This document shows, in pieces, positions 9,419 through 17,870 of a stretch of 64,000 nt of DNA. A program made the position numbers and the translations under genes. Within the stretch, counting starts at the first letter, position 1. The number at the start of each line of letters is the position of its first letter. The notes under the pieces were generated by a model, which was not told the DNA's origin, did not search any database, and saw nothing but the letters and a program-made list of their open reading frames with translations. Origin of the DNA: Rhodocyclaceae bacterium (GTDB taxonomy: Bacteria; Pseudomonadota; Gammaproteobacteria; Burkholderiales; Rhodocyclaceae); assembly GCA_030824115.1 (NCBI GenBank), contig JAVBYI010000023.1, positions 124,001-188,000 of the forward strand. Direction: 5' to 3'.

Positions 9419-9768
9419 CAACTTGCCTCCGCCAGCCAACTGCGCGCTTCATCACGCTCGGCAAACACGCGCAGGTCCGCATTGGCAAACAGTGTCTCAA
9501 GCCAGGCGCTCCAGGCGACCCACTGGCTGTCGGTCACCACGGCAATACGCCGGAAATCGCCGCCATGGATGCGTGAGAACTTGATCTCCTCCACCGCCAT
9601 GTCAACGGTAAAGCCGGCCATCTCGCGCAGATCGACGAGCAAATCGGGACGGGCATCAAAGAGATTTCCGGCCATCAGAAATTCTTCGAACTCAGTGAAG
9701 TCTTCGAGGGTGAATTCGCCAAAGACGGTCAGGCTGACGCGGCTCTCGGCAAGGTCTACGGTAATCAT
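9418..9768 (-). CDS. SpoIIAA-like (STAS-related) small protein
   Basis: A 116-residue soluble protein with alternating strands and helices: MITVDLAESRVSLTVFGEFT, then DLLVDLREMAGF, RIAVVTDSQWVAW and LRVFAERDEARSWL. This is the pattern of the SpoIIAA-like family, whose members resemble anti-sigma factor antagonists or lipid-binding STAS folds. No signal peptide or metal motif is seen. It overlaps sseA by 4 bp, so the two are co-transcribed. Exact function unknown. Confidence 0.75.
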   Translation of the reverse strand: MITVDLAESRVSLTVFGEFTLEDFTEFEEFLMAGNLFDARPDLLVDLREMAGFTVDMAVEEIKFSRIHGGDFRRIAVVTDSQWVAWSAWLETLFANADLRVFAERDEARSWLAEAS

Positions 9769-9821
9769 GGTGTGCCCCTTTTGGATTGCTTGCTTTGTTG
9801 AAACTATAGCGCAAGCAGCAA

Positions 9822-11942
9822 TCAGTCGTCTGCCCGTGCAAACAGACCATTCCAGTCATTCACTGGTGGGCGTGCCAAATAGTATCGGCAACGCTCAACG
9901 AACAGCGGGTAGAGTGGGTCATCTGGATAATCCACGGCAAGCGCGCCGTACCCATCCAGCGCTGCCTGCCAGTTTTTCCCCATGTACGCATCGAATGCCT
10001 GTCGGGTAGCAAACGCCATCGCCTCAAGTGCTGAGGAGGTTGCGGATTTCTCCCCCAGCAGTTCATAGACGAGCAAGGGCGCACGACGCCCCTTGACGAC
10101 GACAAAGTCGAGAGGGCGCATGAGGAAGCGATCCCCCACCTCCCGGTAAATCGTCTGGCTCACGCAAATCTGCGTACCGTAGTTCTTGTTCAAACCTTCC
10201 AGACGCTGCGCCACCACCACGCCATCGCCAAACGCCGTGTAACTGAGTCGCTCGGCAGAGCCAACATTGCCAATCACAACCGTATCGGCATGAATGCCGA
10301 AGCGGATGAACAGGGTCGGCTTACCCTCACGCTGCCACGTTTCGTTCAACACCGCCATCTGGTCGCGAATCGCCAGTGCGGCACGGCAGGCCCGTGCGCC
10401 CTGCTCTTCCACCAGATTCGGTGCACCCCAGAACGCCATCACCGAGTCACCGATGAACTTATCCACCGTACCGCCGGTTTCCATGATCAAGCGCGTGGCA
10501 ACATCAAAATGTTCCGAAATGTGCTGCAGCAACTCATGCGCCGGCAGTTTTTCGGCAATGCCGGTAAATCCCCGCACATCGGTAAACATGACGGTCAGAT
10601 GACGCGTCTGTCCCCCGACTTTCAATGCCTGACCAGACGCCATCAGATCACGCACCAGCTCACGCGGCACATAGCGCGCGAAGGCATGCATCGCGGCCTT
10701 CATTGCCGCCAGTGCATCGCTAAGCCGCTGGATTTCCATGATGCGGGAGTTCAGGTGAATATCTTCAGCCAGGTCGAAACGGCGGATTTTGTCGGCCTCG
10801 GCGGCCATCTCGGTCAATGGTTGCGATATCAACCGTGCAAACAACCCCACCAACAAAATACCGATCAAGGTGGTCGCCAGCACGATCACCAGCAGTTCGA
10901 CATTGGTACGTTTAAGCTCACCGACAAAATCGTCGGTGGGGACAACGATAGCGATCACCCAGGGTTTGGCAAAGGTGGCGGGCATATCGGTAAAGGCGGC
11001 CATGTAATGACTGCCCGAGAACTCGAAGGAGAAACGCTCACGCTGTCCCGCACGATAACGTCTGACCGCTTCGGCCACCCATGGATTACCAACCTCATCG
11101 GCGCGCGTCTGGACAAATTTCTCACCCTCGCGGCGCACCGCCTTACCCCGGTCGGGATAAGCAATCAAACGGGTTTCGCGGTCCATGAAGAAAGCAACGC
11201 CATTGCGGCCTACCTCCAGCTCCGCCAGAAAGTCAGCAATCCGGTCCAGCGTCATGTTTGCGGCGGCAGCACCGATCAGCTGCCCATCGCGAAAGATCGG
11301 GTGAGCCGGCGTCAATCCCGGCAACTGGGTAGAGGTGAAAATCGTGATGTCCGACCAGAGCAACTGCTCTTCCTGTGTGGCTGCCAGATACCAGGGGCGG
11401 GAGCGGGCGTCGTAACTGACGGTCTGCGCAAATTCGCGGCCGAGTTCGCGACCCGCCTTGTCGAGATAAACCCACTCGTCGGTAGGCGGCGACACGTGAC
11501 GCCGCAACGTGCGCAGCGCAAAGGCGGTATCAGGGTGGGTGGGCGTATCGTTGGGGCCGTAGCGCCGCACATCCGGCGGCACAGCATAGGCCTGCAAAAA
11601 ATCTCCATCTGACTGGAAGGCAAAATAGAGACTTTGCAGTTGGGGATACTCCTGCAATAGCGTCGTGAGGAGCGGGAACAGGCGGCCGCTCCGCGCCAAC
11701 GACTCCTGATCCCGTCCCAGCACCGCCAGGCCACTGACGGCAGCCCCTACCGGATGAAAGAACGCTTCACTGCGTTCGACGATTTGCTTGCCAGTGCGAT
11801 CGATCAACTCATTGGCCAGGGACAGCACCGAGCGCGAGTTCTTCTCATAGATATAGAAGACCGTCACTGCGGAAATCACCAAGATCAGCAATGTGAAAAT
11901 GGTGGTGATATTGACACGTAGCGTATAGGGGCCAATGCGCAT
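9822..11942 (-). CDS. Membrane-anchored class III adenylate/guanylate cyclase with Cache-type sensor and HAMP
   Basis: A 706-aa receptor cyclase. A membrane segment lies at about residues 11-31, a periplasmic double-Cache-like region at about 35-345 (RPWYLAATQEEQLLWSDITI is characteristic), a second membrane segment at about 346-370, HAMP, then a class III cyclase domain at about 445-620. Catalytic-domain motifs: MFTDVRGFTGIAEKL (first metal Asp), DKFIGDSVMAFWGAPN (substrate Lys and second Asp) and YTAFGDGVVVAQRLEG. In the last one the usual VNxAxR is VVVAQR: the ribose-orienting Asn is Val while the Arg is kept. Product (cAMP or cGMP) and full activity are therefore uncertain. It is transcribed alone, divergent from the secreted-protein block. 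Confidence 0.88.
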   Translation of the reverse strand: MRIGPYTLRVNITTIFTLLILVISAVTVFYIYEKNSRSVLSLANELIDRTGKQIVERSEAFFHPVGAAVSGLAVLGRDQESLARSGRLFPLLTTLLQEYPQLQSLYFAFQSDGDFLQAYAVPPDVRRYGPNDTPTHPDTAFALRTLRRHVSPPTDEWVYLDKAGRELGREFAQTVSYDARSRPWYLAATQEEQLLWSDITIFTSTQLPGLTPAHPIFRDGQLIGAAAANMTLDRIADFLAELEVGRNGVAFFMDRETRLIAYPDRGKAVRREGEKFVQTRADEVGNPWVAEAVRRYRAGQRERFSFEFSGSHYMAAFTDMPATFAKPWVIAIVVPTDDFVGELKRTNVELLVIVLATTLIGILLVGLFARLISQPLTEMAAEADKIRRFDLAEDIHLNSRIMEIQRLSDALAAMKAAMHAFARYVPRELVRDLMASGQALKVGGQTRHLTVMFTDVRGFTGIAEKLPAHELLQHISEHFDVATRLIMETGGTVDKFIGDSVMAFWGAPNLVEEQGARACRAALAIRDQMAVLNETWQREGKPTLFIRFGIHADTVVIGNVGSAERLSYTAFGDGVVVAQRLEGLNKNYGTQICVSQTIYREVGDRFLMRPLDFVVVKGRRAPLLVYELLGEKSATSSALEAMAFATRQAFDAYMGKNWQAALDGYGALAVDYPDDPLYPLFVERCRYYLARPPVNDWNGLFARADD

Positions 11943-12064
11943 ATTGCTGACTGTTCCGGGAATTTCGTTTTTTCAGTGTAAGCGAGAAGATTGATCTAGT
12001 GCGTGCATCCGTCATCCAAATTGATTATGATGAACGATTGAAATGACATCCAGGGGGAATCGCC

Positions 12065-12733
12065 ATGTACCAAGTCTATCGTTACCTGCTGCTCGCATTT
12101 TCAATTTTATTGGCGTCCACCGGCGCCATGGCATCCAGAGAGGGCCAGCTGGCAGGGGAACTCTCCGGCGACAAGCTCACCGCCGGCGGTGAGCCGGCCA
12201 CACTGACCATCAAGGGAGGGAAGCCGCCCTACAAGGCGACAGACGCCGGCCGCAATGGCGTCATCCGTGTCGACCCGGTGCGCAAGGTTGTGGTTCGTCC
12301 TGGTCAACACGATCCGGGCACCGACACCTACACCATCAGCGGCCTGCAGCCCGGCACGGGCACCGTGGTCGTTACCGATGCCGCCTCCGGTCTACACAAA
12401 CTCAGCCTGACGGTAGTGGCTGCGCCAAAGTCGAAACCAACCGGCCCCAGGCTGGTAGTCAGCTTCTCTGAACCGGGTGTCACCATCGGCGGCACCCCTG
12501 TCACGGTAAATATCGAAGGCGGCACCCCGCCCTTCAGAGTGGAAGATGCCGGTCGATCCGGCAATGTCCGAATTAACAGCCCGCTCATCAACCCGATCAC
12601 TCGCAAGCCCGTCAATAACAATCCACCCACCATTACCGGCCTGCGGCCCGCCCGTGGTGTCCCCATCGCCATCAGCGATAGCAGCGGTCAAGTGGTGAAG
12701 TTACCTTTGAATGTGCTCCCGGCAGCAAAGTAA
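12065..12733 (+). CDS. Secreted protein of two tandem Ig-like domains, unknown function
   Basis: A 222-residue protein with a signal peptide (cleavage near GAMA-SRE) and an internal duplication. Unit 1 (about 25-120) and unit 2 (about 125-220) share the order GGEPATLTIKGGKPPYKATDAGR / GGTPVTVNIEGGTPPFRVEDAGR, an ITGL turn, and a closing beta strand. The GGxPPY/F-x-A/V pattern is typical of bacterial Ig-like or Big domains used as adhesive or scaffold modules. No catalytic residues are apparent. It lies 94 bp upstream of the aerolysin/crystallin-like gene on the same strand, so both may be exported and act together (inference). Confidence 0.7.
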   Translation: MYQVYRYLLLAFSILLASTGAMASREGQLAGELSGDKLTAGGEPATLTIKGGKPPYKATDAGRNGVIRVDPVRKVVVRPGQHDPGTDTYTISGLQPGTGTVVVTDAASGLHKLSLTVVAAPKSKPTGPRLVVSFSEPGVTIGGTPVTVNIEGGTPPFRVEDAGRSGNVRINSPLINPITRKPVNNNPPTITGLRPARGVPIAISDSSGQVVKLPLNVLPAAK

Positions 12734-12827
12734 GTTCCGTCGTGAAAGCGCTTTGCCACGATAGGCTTAGGCTGCCATCGTTTGCTTGAGGCAAGGCATT
12801 ACGTGTATTTTTTCAGGAGGAATCACC

Positions 12828-14063
12828 ATGAATCTTCGTCTCTCCGCCGCGCTCATCGGCACCACGTTCTTCTCTACCGCTGCCTTTGCTGCAACCATCA
12901 ATGTCGGCAACGAACTGGTCAATCGCATCAACAAGGATGCCAGCTTGAAAGCGAAGGTTTTTCAGCAGCTCGGCTATGACGCCAACGCCTGGAAGATCCA
13001 GTCGATCAAGGTCACCAACGGCCGCATGGATGCCATCGGCAAAAATCTCAAACTGCCCGATCGCAAACAGACTTACATTACCTCGACCGAGGTGTTGAAT
13101 TGCGTGGCCATCGAGAGTTCGCGCGAACTGAGCCTGGGCAAGGAAATCACGAATACCACCTCGGTCACCAAGTCCGAGACCTTTGGTTCTGAAACCAGTG
13201 CATCGGTCAGCGGCTCCTACATGGGTATCGAGGCCAGCGCCACTCAAACGTTTACCTACGACAGCAGCAAATCAACCACCGAGGAAAAAAGCACCACGGC
13301 CAGCATTTCCGATACCACGACGGTTAGCTTTCCCGCTCAGGTCGGCGGTTTCGTTTCAGTGCTGTACGCCATGAAACTGAGCGCCAACAAGATTCCCTAC
13401 AGCATCGATTTCACGCCTGTCGACACGACCCAACTGGAGTTCACGCTTGAAGGAACAACCGGACAGGCTTGCATCTACGAACACAAGGACTATGGCGGCA
13501 AGGGCAACTGCTTCAATATCGGCACTGATCAGTCCTGGATCGGCAAAGACTGGAACGACAAGGTATCCAGCGTCAAGGTAACCGGCACCGCTGCCATTTC
13601 GCTTTGGCAACACAAGGACTACGGCGGCTACAAGGACAACTATGAGAGCAGTAGCAGCTGGATCGGCAAAAACAGAAACGATGAATACTCATCCTTCAAG
13701 GTCTATGCCAAGACTGCTTCGAAAGCTGTCGGCTGGTCCTCCCTCAAGACAGCCATGCCAGCCGACGCCCAAAAATTCACGCTGCACGGCACGATTAGCG
13801 TAGATGAGACGTCACCGGACGGCAAACGGCTTGTCAACTACGCCATGAACGGGGAAGAGGTCACCAGCGCCTGCAACAGTGTCACCGGCGGCAACTTCTC
13901 CAAGGGCAGCACCGTCATGGCGGCAAAGAGCGCGCCCTCCAGCGTCATGGCAGCCCCGGCCAAAGCGGGCGCAGCCAAGCCCAACCTCATCCAGCGTGAA
14001 GTATCGCAACAGCGCTTCGAGGAGCTGCTAAAGAGCCGGAAACTGGTTGAGGTCAAAAAATAG
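12828..14063 (+). CDS. Secreted aerolysin-like / betagamma-crystallin protein (candidate pore-forming protein)
   Basis: A 411-residue protein with a clear signal peptide (cleavage after FAA-type A21) and a strong ribosome site (AGGAGG, 10 nt before the ATG at 12828). Residues about 100-200 form a long polar Ser/Thr-rich region (e.g. ITNTTSVTKSETFG, TTASISDTTTVSFPAQ) like the membrane-insertion part of aerolysin/ETX-MTX2 toxins. Residues 213-252 and 256-294 are two betagamma-crystallin Greek keys (YEHKDYGG, WQHKDYGG), each with an intact calcium motif N/D-N/D-x-x-S-S (N243-S248, N284-S289). A C-terminal tail follows. The crystallin assignment is firm; the pore-forming assignment rests on pattern only. 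Vertebrate betagamma-CAT joins the same two modules in the opposite order. Confidence 0.72.
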   Translation: MNLRLSAALIGTTFFSTAAFAATINVGNELVNRINKDASLKAKVFQQLGYDANAWKIQSIKVTNGRMDAIGKNLKLPDRKQTYITSTEVLNCVAIESSRELSLGKEITNTTSVTKSETFGSETSASVSGSYMGIEASATQTFTYDSSKSTTEEKSTTASISDTTTVSFPAQVGGFVSVLYAMKLSANKIPYSIDFTPVDTTQLEFTLEGTTGQACIYEHKDYGGKGNCFNIGTDQSWIGKDWNDKVSSVKVTGTAAISLWQHKDYGGYKDNYESSSSWIGKNRNDEYSSFKVYAKTASKAVGWSSLKTAMPADAQKFTLHGTISVDETSPDGKRLVNYAMNGEEVTSACNSVTGGNFSKGSTVMAAKSAPSSVMAAPAKAGAAKPNLIQREVSQQRFEELLKSRKLVEVKK

Positions 14064-14141
14064 TTCTACGCTGGCCTTAGGTGTTGGTGCCTTGACCGTA
14101 AAACGGCATCGACGGAAAATTCCCCACATCAAGATAAACAA

Positions 14142-15017
14142 ATGACAAGCGGTGCAACGTCTCCTTGCGAAGAAGGCGTTGCACCGTCACCGCCCATGCG
14201 CCTAACCCTCTGCACCAAACGTGACATTTTCGGTTGCCTGATTCTCAACTGGTTGCTGCCGCGCCTCGCGGAGCACGATGTCGTCGTGCTCCTTTCCGAC
14301 AAGACCCGCCCCAATGAGGAAAGCGTGGCCGAACTGGCCGAGCTCAAGTTGCTGGAGCGGGACCTGCCGCTGCAAGTCATCTTTCCACTGCTCAATCAAA
14401 GTACCGGCGGGCATGAAGGACGGTTGCTAACGTTTGAGCAACTGACCGAGCACCATGCCACCCCCATTCACACTGTGCAGCAAATCAATGACGGTGACGG
14501 CTTCGCCATTCTGCAGACCTTCAAGCCTGACCTGATTTTGTCGGCACGTTTCAGCCTGATTTTCAAGCAGCCGGCCATCGACCTGCCACGGCATGGCATC
14601 TACAACATTCATCCCGGTGAACTACCTCGCTACGGGGGGCTGTTCGCACCCATGCGCGCGCTCCAGGCTGGCGACAAAAAACTTGGTTGTACCTTGCATC
14701 GCATCGATGCGGGCATCGACAGCGGGCCAATCCACAGCATCGCGTATCTGGAAGCAGCCTCTGAGCGCTCACTCTTTTGGCACGTGGCACATCTCTATCC
14801 ACTGGGACTTGCCAACTTTCTTGAAGTCATCGCCCTACTGGAACGCGGACAATCGGTACCACTGACACTGCAGAACCCTGCGCTGAGAGAGTACCGTAGC
14901 ATGCCCGGCACTAAGGATTTCGCCGCATTCCGCGCCAAGGGTGGTGCGCTGGTAAAACCTCAGGACTATCTCGACTGTCTGGAAGGCTTTGGTAGCAGGC
15001 AGCAACCGCCACACTGA
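14142..15017 (+). CDS. Formyltransferase-family enzyme (Fmt/ArnA-like N-terminal domain)
   Basis: About 273-291 aa, start at 14142 or 14196 (MRLTLCTKRDIFGC). The core SARFSLIFKQPAIDLPRHGIYNIHPG, then LPRYGGLFAPMRAL and HRIDAGIDSGPI, matches the formyltetrahydrofolate-dependent formyltransferase fold: the catalytic His of NIHPG and the Asp of D-x-G-x-x-x-GPI are present. The usual catalytic Asn cannot be placed with certainty. It lacks the Fmt C-terminal tRNA-binding domain, so it is not methionyl-tRNA formyltransferase. Related enzymes formylate amino sugars or amines. The substrate is unknown. The next gene starts 25 bp downstream. Confidence 0.7.
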   Translation: MTSGATSPCEEGVAPSPPMRLTLCTKRDIFGCLILNWLLPRLAEHDVVVLLSDKTRPNEESVAELAELKLLERDLPLQVIFPLLNQSTGGHEGRLLTFEQLTEHHATPIHTVQQINDGDGFAILQTFKPDLILSARFSLIFKQPAIDLPRHGIYNIHPGELPRYGGLFAPMRALQAGDKKLGCTLHRIDAGIDSGPIHSIAYLEAASERSLFWHVAHLYPLGLANFLEVIALLERGQSVPLTLQNPALREYRSMPGTKDFAAFRAKGGALVKPQDYLDCLEGFGSRQQPPH

Positions 15018-15042
15018 CTGGAAATCCGGTCATAATGCGCCC

Positions 15043-16011
15043 ATGCGAAAACTCCTGAGCATAGTTTCATGCCTGCTGGCATTCACCGCACATGCTGACG
15101 CCGAAACAGTCGCGCTGTCAAAGTTTCTCGCCCTTGGCACCGCCTCTGAAAGTGGCATTTTCCATCCCGTTGGCAAAACGATTTGCGAGATTGTCAATCA
15201 GGATCGTCTCGAACAGCAGATACGCTGCCTTCCGTATGCTTCCGGTGGTTCCCTATACAACATTCATGCGCTGATGTCGGGCGAGCTCGACCTTGGCATC
15301 ACCCGTTCCGATCTGGCCTTTCAGGCTTATTACGGGCTGGGAGATTTTGCCGCCGCCGGCCCGGCGCAGAAACTTCGCATCATCGCCACCCTGTACGGCA
15401 TGCCGGTTACGGTCATTGCGCGCCGCGCAGCCGACATCCAGCGCATTGAGGAAATTGCCGGCAAGCACATCAATCTGGGTAACCGTGGTTCCGGCCAGCG
15501 CAACATCGTCGAAACCCTGCTGCGCGCCCTCGATCTCGGGCTTGGCGATTTCTCTGCGGTCAGCGAACTGACCACCTCAGAGATGGGCAAGGCTTTTTGT
15601 GAGGGGCGCATCGACGTCATGGTCGAGGCACTTGGCAATCCGGCCCCGTTTTATCGACATACCATCGAAGAATGTGATGGCATGATTGTCCCCCTGTCGG
15701 AACCAGTCCTGGAACGCATCCTGAAAGACCAGCCGCATCTCGGGCGCCTGGATATTCCTGCCGGCATCTATCGCGGCCATGATGAGCCGCTGGCTTCGTT
15801 CGGCTTCAAGGCCGCCCTGGTGACATCGGCCAGCGTCGATGCCGAAACGATCCGTCGCGTCGCACAATCTCTTCACGCGCGGCTCGACAAGCTCAGGAAA
15901 ACGCAGCCGGTACTGCGTGACATCACCCTGGAATCGATGACCCGTGAAGGCATCACCATCCCGCTTCACGATGGCATGAAACGCTATTTGGCCCCCCCCT
16001 CTACCCCATGA
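15043..16011 (+). CDS. TAXI-family periplasmic solute-binding protein
   Basis: A 322-aa protein starting MRKLLSIVSCLLAFTAHADA, a signal peptide. The pattern LGTASESGIFHPVGKTICEIVNQ, then SGGSLYNIHALMSGELDLGITRSDLAFQAYYG and INLGNRGSGQRNIVETLL, is the TAXI (TRAP-associated extracytoplasmic immunogenic) binding family. These proteins usually hand small carboxylates or amino acids to a TRAP permease, but no DctQM-like permease is present here. It may serve a distant transporter or act as a sensor partner. The stop overlaps the start of the TPR-secretin gene (ATGA at 16008), indicating translational coupling. Confidence 0.85.
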   Translation: MRKLLSIVSCLLAFTAHADAETVALSKFLALGTASESGIFHPVGKTICEIVNQDRLEQQIRCLPYASGGSLYNIHALMSGELDLGITRSDLAFQAYYGLGDFAAAGPAQKLRIIATLYGMPVTVIARRAADIQRIEEIAGKHINLGNRGSGQRNIVETLLRALDLGLGDFSAVSELTTSEMGKAFCEGRIDVMVEALGNPAPFYRHTIEECDGMIVPLSEPVLERILKDQPHLGRLDIPAGIYRGHDEPLASFGFKAALVTSASVDAETIRRVAQSLHARLDKLRKTQPVLRDITLESMTREGITIPLHDGMKRYLAPPSTP

Positions 16012-17864
16012 GTAAAACTGTCTGGCTACCTGCAAGCCTGCTTCTGGCTGCCTGGCTGGCAGCAGCGCCCACACCTGCCCTTGCACTTGCGGAAACGGAG
16101 AGCACATCTCCGTCGCAGCCTCTTCCTTCCGTACTGCTGGAAAAACTCAACAGCGAGAACCTTCAGGACGAATCCCTGCAGCGCGCACTGGCAGGCATTC
16201 GCCATCTCGAACAGGGACGCCACACCGCTGCCTCGCGCGAGTTCAATGCAGCACTGCAACTTGATCCCTCGCGCTCCTATCTACAATTGCTCAACGGCCT
16301 CGCGTATCACCTGCAGGGCCTCACGGGGGATGCCGACAAGTTCGCACTGGCAGAGCAAGGCTATACACTGGCCATTCAATTCGACCATGGCAACTGGCTG
16401 GCCCGCTATTTCCGCGGCAACCTCCAGCTTGACCGGCGCCAGTACAAGGCAGCCCAGGCGGATTTCGCCGAGGCACTGCTGTATGTCGACAGCGATCCCG
16501 AGGTGCTCTACCAACTGGCTGCCGCATCGTATCTGGCAGGCGATCCAGCCACGGCAGCGGCAGCGTTACATCGTCTGCGCGATGAACGACCGGAAACCCC
16601 GCGCGTACTACGCGCATCCGCCGTCGTGCTCGCTGCCCTGGGTCGCCAGGAAGAGGCCAGCAACTTTCTGGAACGCTACCGGCACACAACCGAGTCGTCT
16701 CGTGACCTTCGTCTCGTTGAACAACGTGTGCACAACTGGCAGCAGGTTCATGCGCGCGGCGCCTTCATCAAGACGCAGTTCAGTGGGCAGGAATCCCAGA
16801 ATGTCGGCGCTGGCGGGACGGCACCGGAAAGTGGAATGCCCATGGAAAACCAGCCTGCCTTCATGGCAGAGGGCCAAGCCGATCGGATGGTGCTGGTCGA
16901 TGTCGTCATCATCCGTACCGAGGACACCACATCCACCATCAAAGGCACCAACCTGCTAACTTCCTTGAAGCTTTCATTCGGCTCCAGTAGTTCTCCGGCC
17001 TACCAGACGTTGTATGAAAAATCCACTGATCAGGCTGGCGTCGCCACCTCCACCACGACACTAAAACGCGGGCTCACCATTCCAGCAATGTTGGATTATT
17101 CACTCAACATTGCCAACACTAAAAGTGGCACCAACGAAATTCTTGCACGCCCGACCCTCGCGGCACTCGATGGCGTTAAATCCGAATTTTTTTCAGGCAT
17201 CGAGTTGAGTGCTGGTATTGTGGCCGAGGCGAATAACGGGGGTATCGGCGCATCAATCTCCATTGAGAAGGAAATCGGCGTACGACTCGCCATTACGCCG
17301 TACTTTCTCGACGATGACCGCGTCAAACTGGTCGTGGAAGCCAACCGCGCCTTTGTCAAACCCCCCATCAAGGACGAAAGCTTTAACTACCGGCTTGAAA
17401 CCACGAAGACCACCGTCAACGCTAACGTCATCATGAAGTTTGGCGAAACGGTTATTCTCAGTGGTCTGTCGGAAAAAGAAACAGGCCGCACGCGTGACGG
17501 TGTCCCGGTCTTGCAGGATATTCCCCTGCTCCAATACCTGTTCTCGGAGGCCAAGACCCGCGACTTTCAGAGTTCAGTGTTGATCCTGCTGACGCCGCGC
17601 CGTGCCCAGCACGTCTATCAGCCAAAAAGTGGAAGCGGTGGCAAACTCATCGCCGCCGAGGGTAGCGAAGCGCTCGGCGAACTGCGCGCCCGCTATGCCG
17701 ACTGGTTCAAGCCCTATCCCAACCTCGCCTCGGTGTTCCATCATCTCGGCTCGTCCTCGCTCTACCGCGAGTTCCGTACCGGCGATGTCACGCTGGAGCG
17801 TTGGGATCGGCAAGCCACATTGAATGAGCGCCTGCGCCAGGCGGTCGAGTTCCTCTTCTACTGA
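16008..17864 (+). CDS. TPR protein with C-terminal secretin domain, orphan
   Basis: A 618-residue exported protein. Signal peptide to about residue 28 (LLLAAWLAAAPTPALALA), TPR-like helices at about 45-245 (LAGIRHLEQGRHTAASREF, YFRGNLQLDRRQYKAAQADF), then a secretin domain at about 285-535. Secretin hallmarks: a VDVVIIRTED strand, NEILARPTLAALDG, and VPVLQDIPLLQYLFSEAKT ... VLILLTPR. Secretins form outer-membrane gates for type II/III secretion, type IV pili or phage. None of the partner ATPase, inner-membrane or pseudopilin genes is nearby, so this is an orphan. A dispersed-repeat copy encodes residues 266-272 (VGAGGTA), at the TPR-secretin linker. Its neighbours encode several exported proteins. 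Confidence 0.82.
   Translation: MSKTVWLPASLLLAAWLAAAPTPALALAETESTSPSQPLPSVLLEKLNSENLQDESLQRALAGIRHLEQGRHTAASREFNAALQLDPSRSYLQLLNGLAYHLQGLTGDADKFALAEQGYTLAIQFDHGNWLARYFRGNLQLDRRQYKAAQADFAEALLYVDSDPEVLYQLAAASYLAGDPATAAAALHRLRDERPETPRVLRASAVVLAALGRQEEASNFLERYRHTTESSRDLRLVEQRVHNWQQVHARGAFIKTQFSGQESQNVGAGGTAPESGMPMENQPAFMAEGQADRMVLVDVVIIRTEDTTSTIKGTNLLTSLKLSFGSSSSPAYQTLYEKSTDQAGVATSTTTLKRGLTIPAMLDYSLNIANTKSGTNEILARPTLAALDGVKSEFFSGIELSAGIVAEANNGGIGASISIEKEIGVRLAITPYFLDDDRVKLVVEANRAFVKPPIKDESFNYRLETTKTTVNANVIMKFGETVILSGLSEKETGRTRDGVPVLQDIPLLQYLFSEAKTRDFQSSVLILLTPRRAQHVYQPKSGSGGKLIAAEGSEALGELRARYADWFKPYPNLASVFHHLGSSSLYREFRTGDVTLERWDRQATLNERLRQAVEFLFY
16803..16823 (+). repeat. Dispersed 21-bp repeat copy 4 (in TPR-secretin gene)
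   Basis: GTCGGCGCTGGC + GGGACGGCA; VGAGGTA. Confidence 0.9.
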
Positions 17865-17870
17865 GAACCG

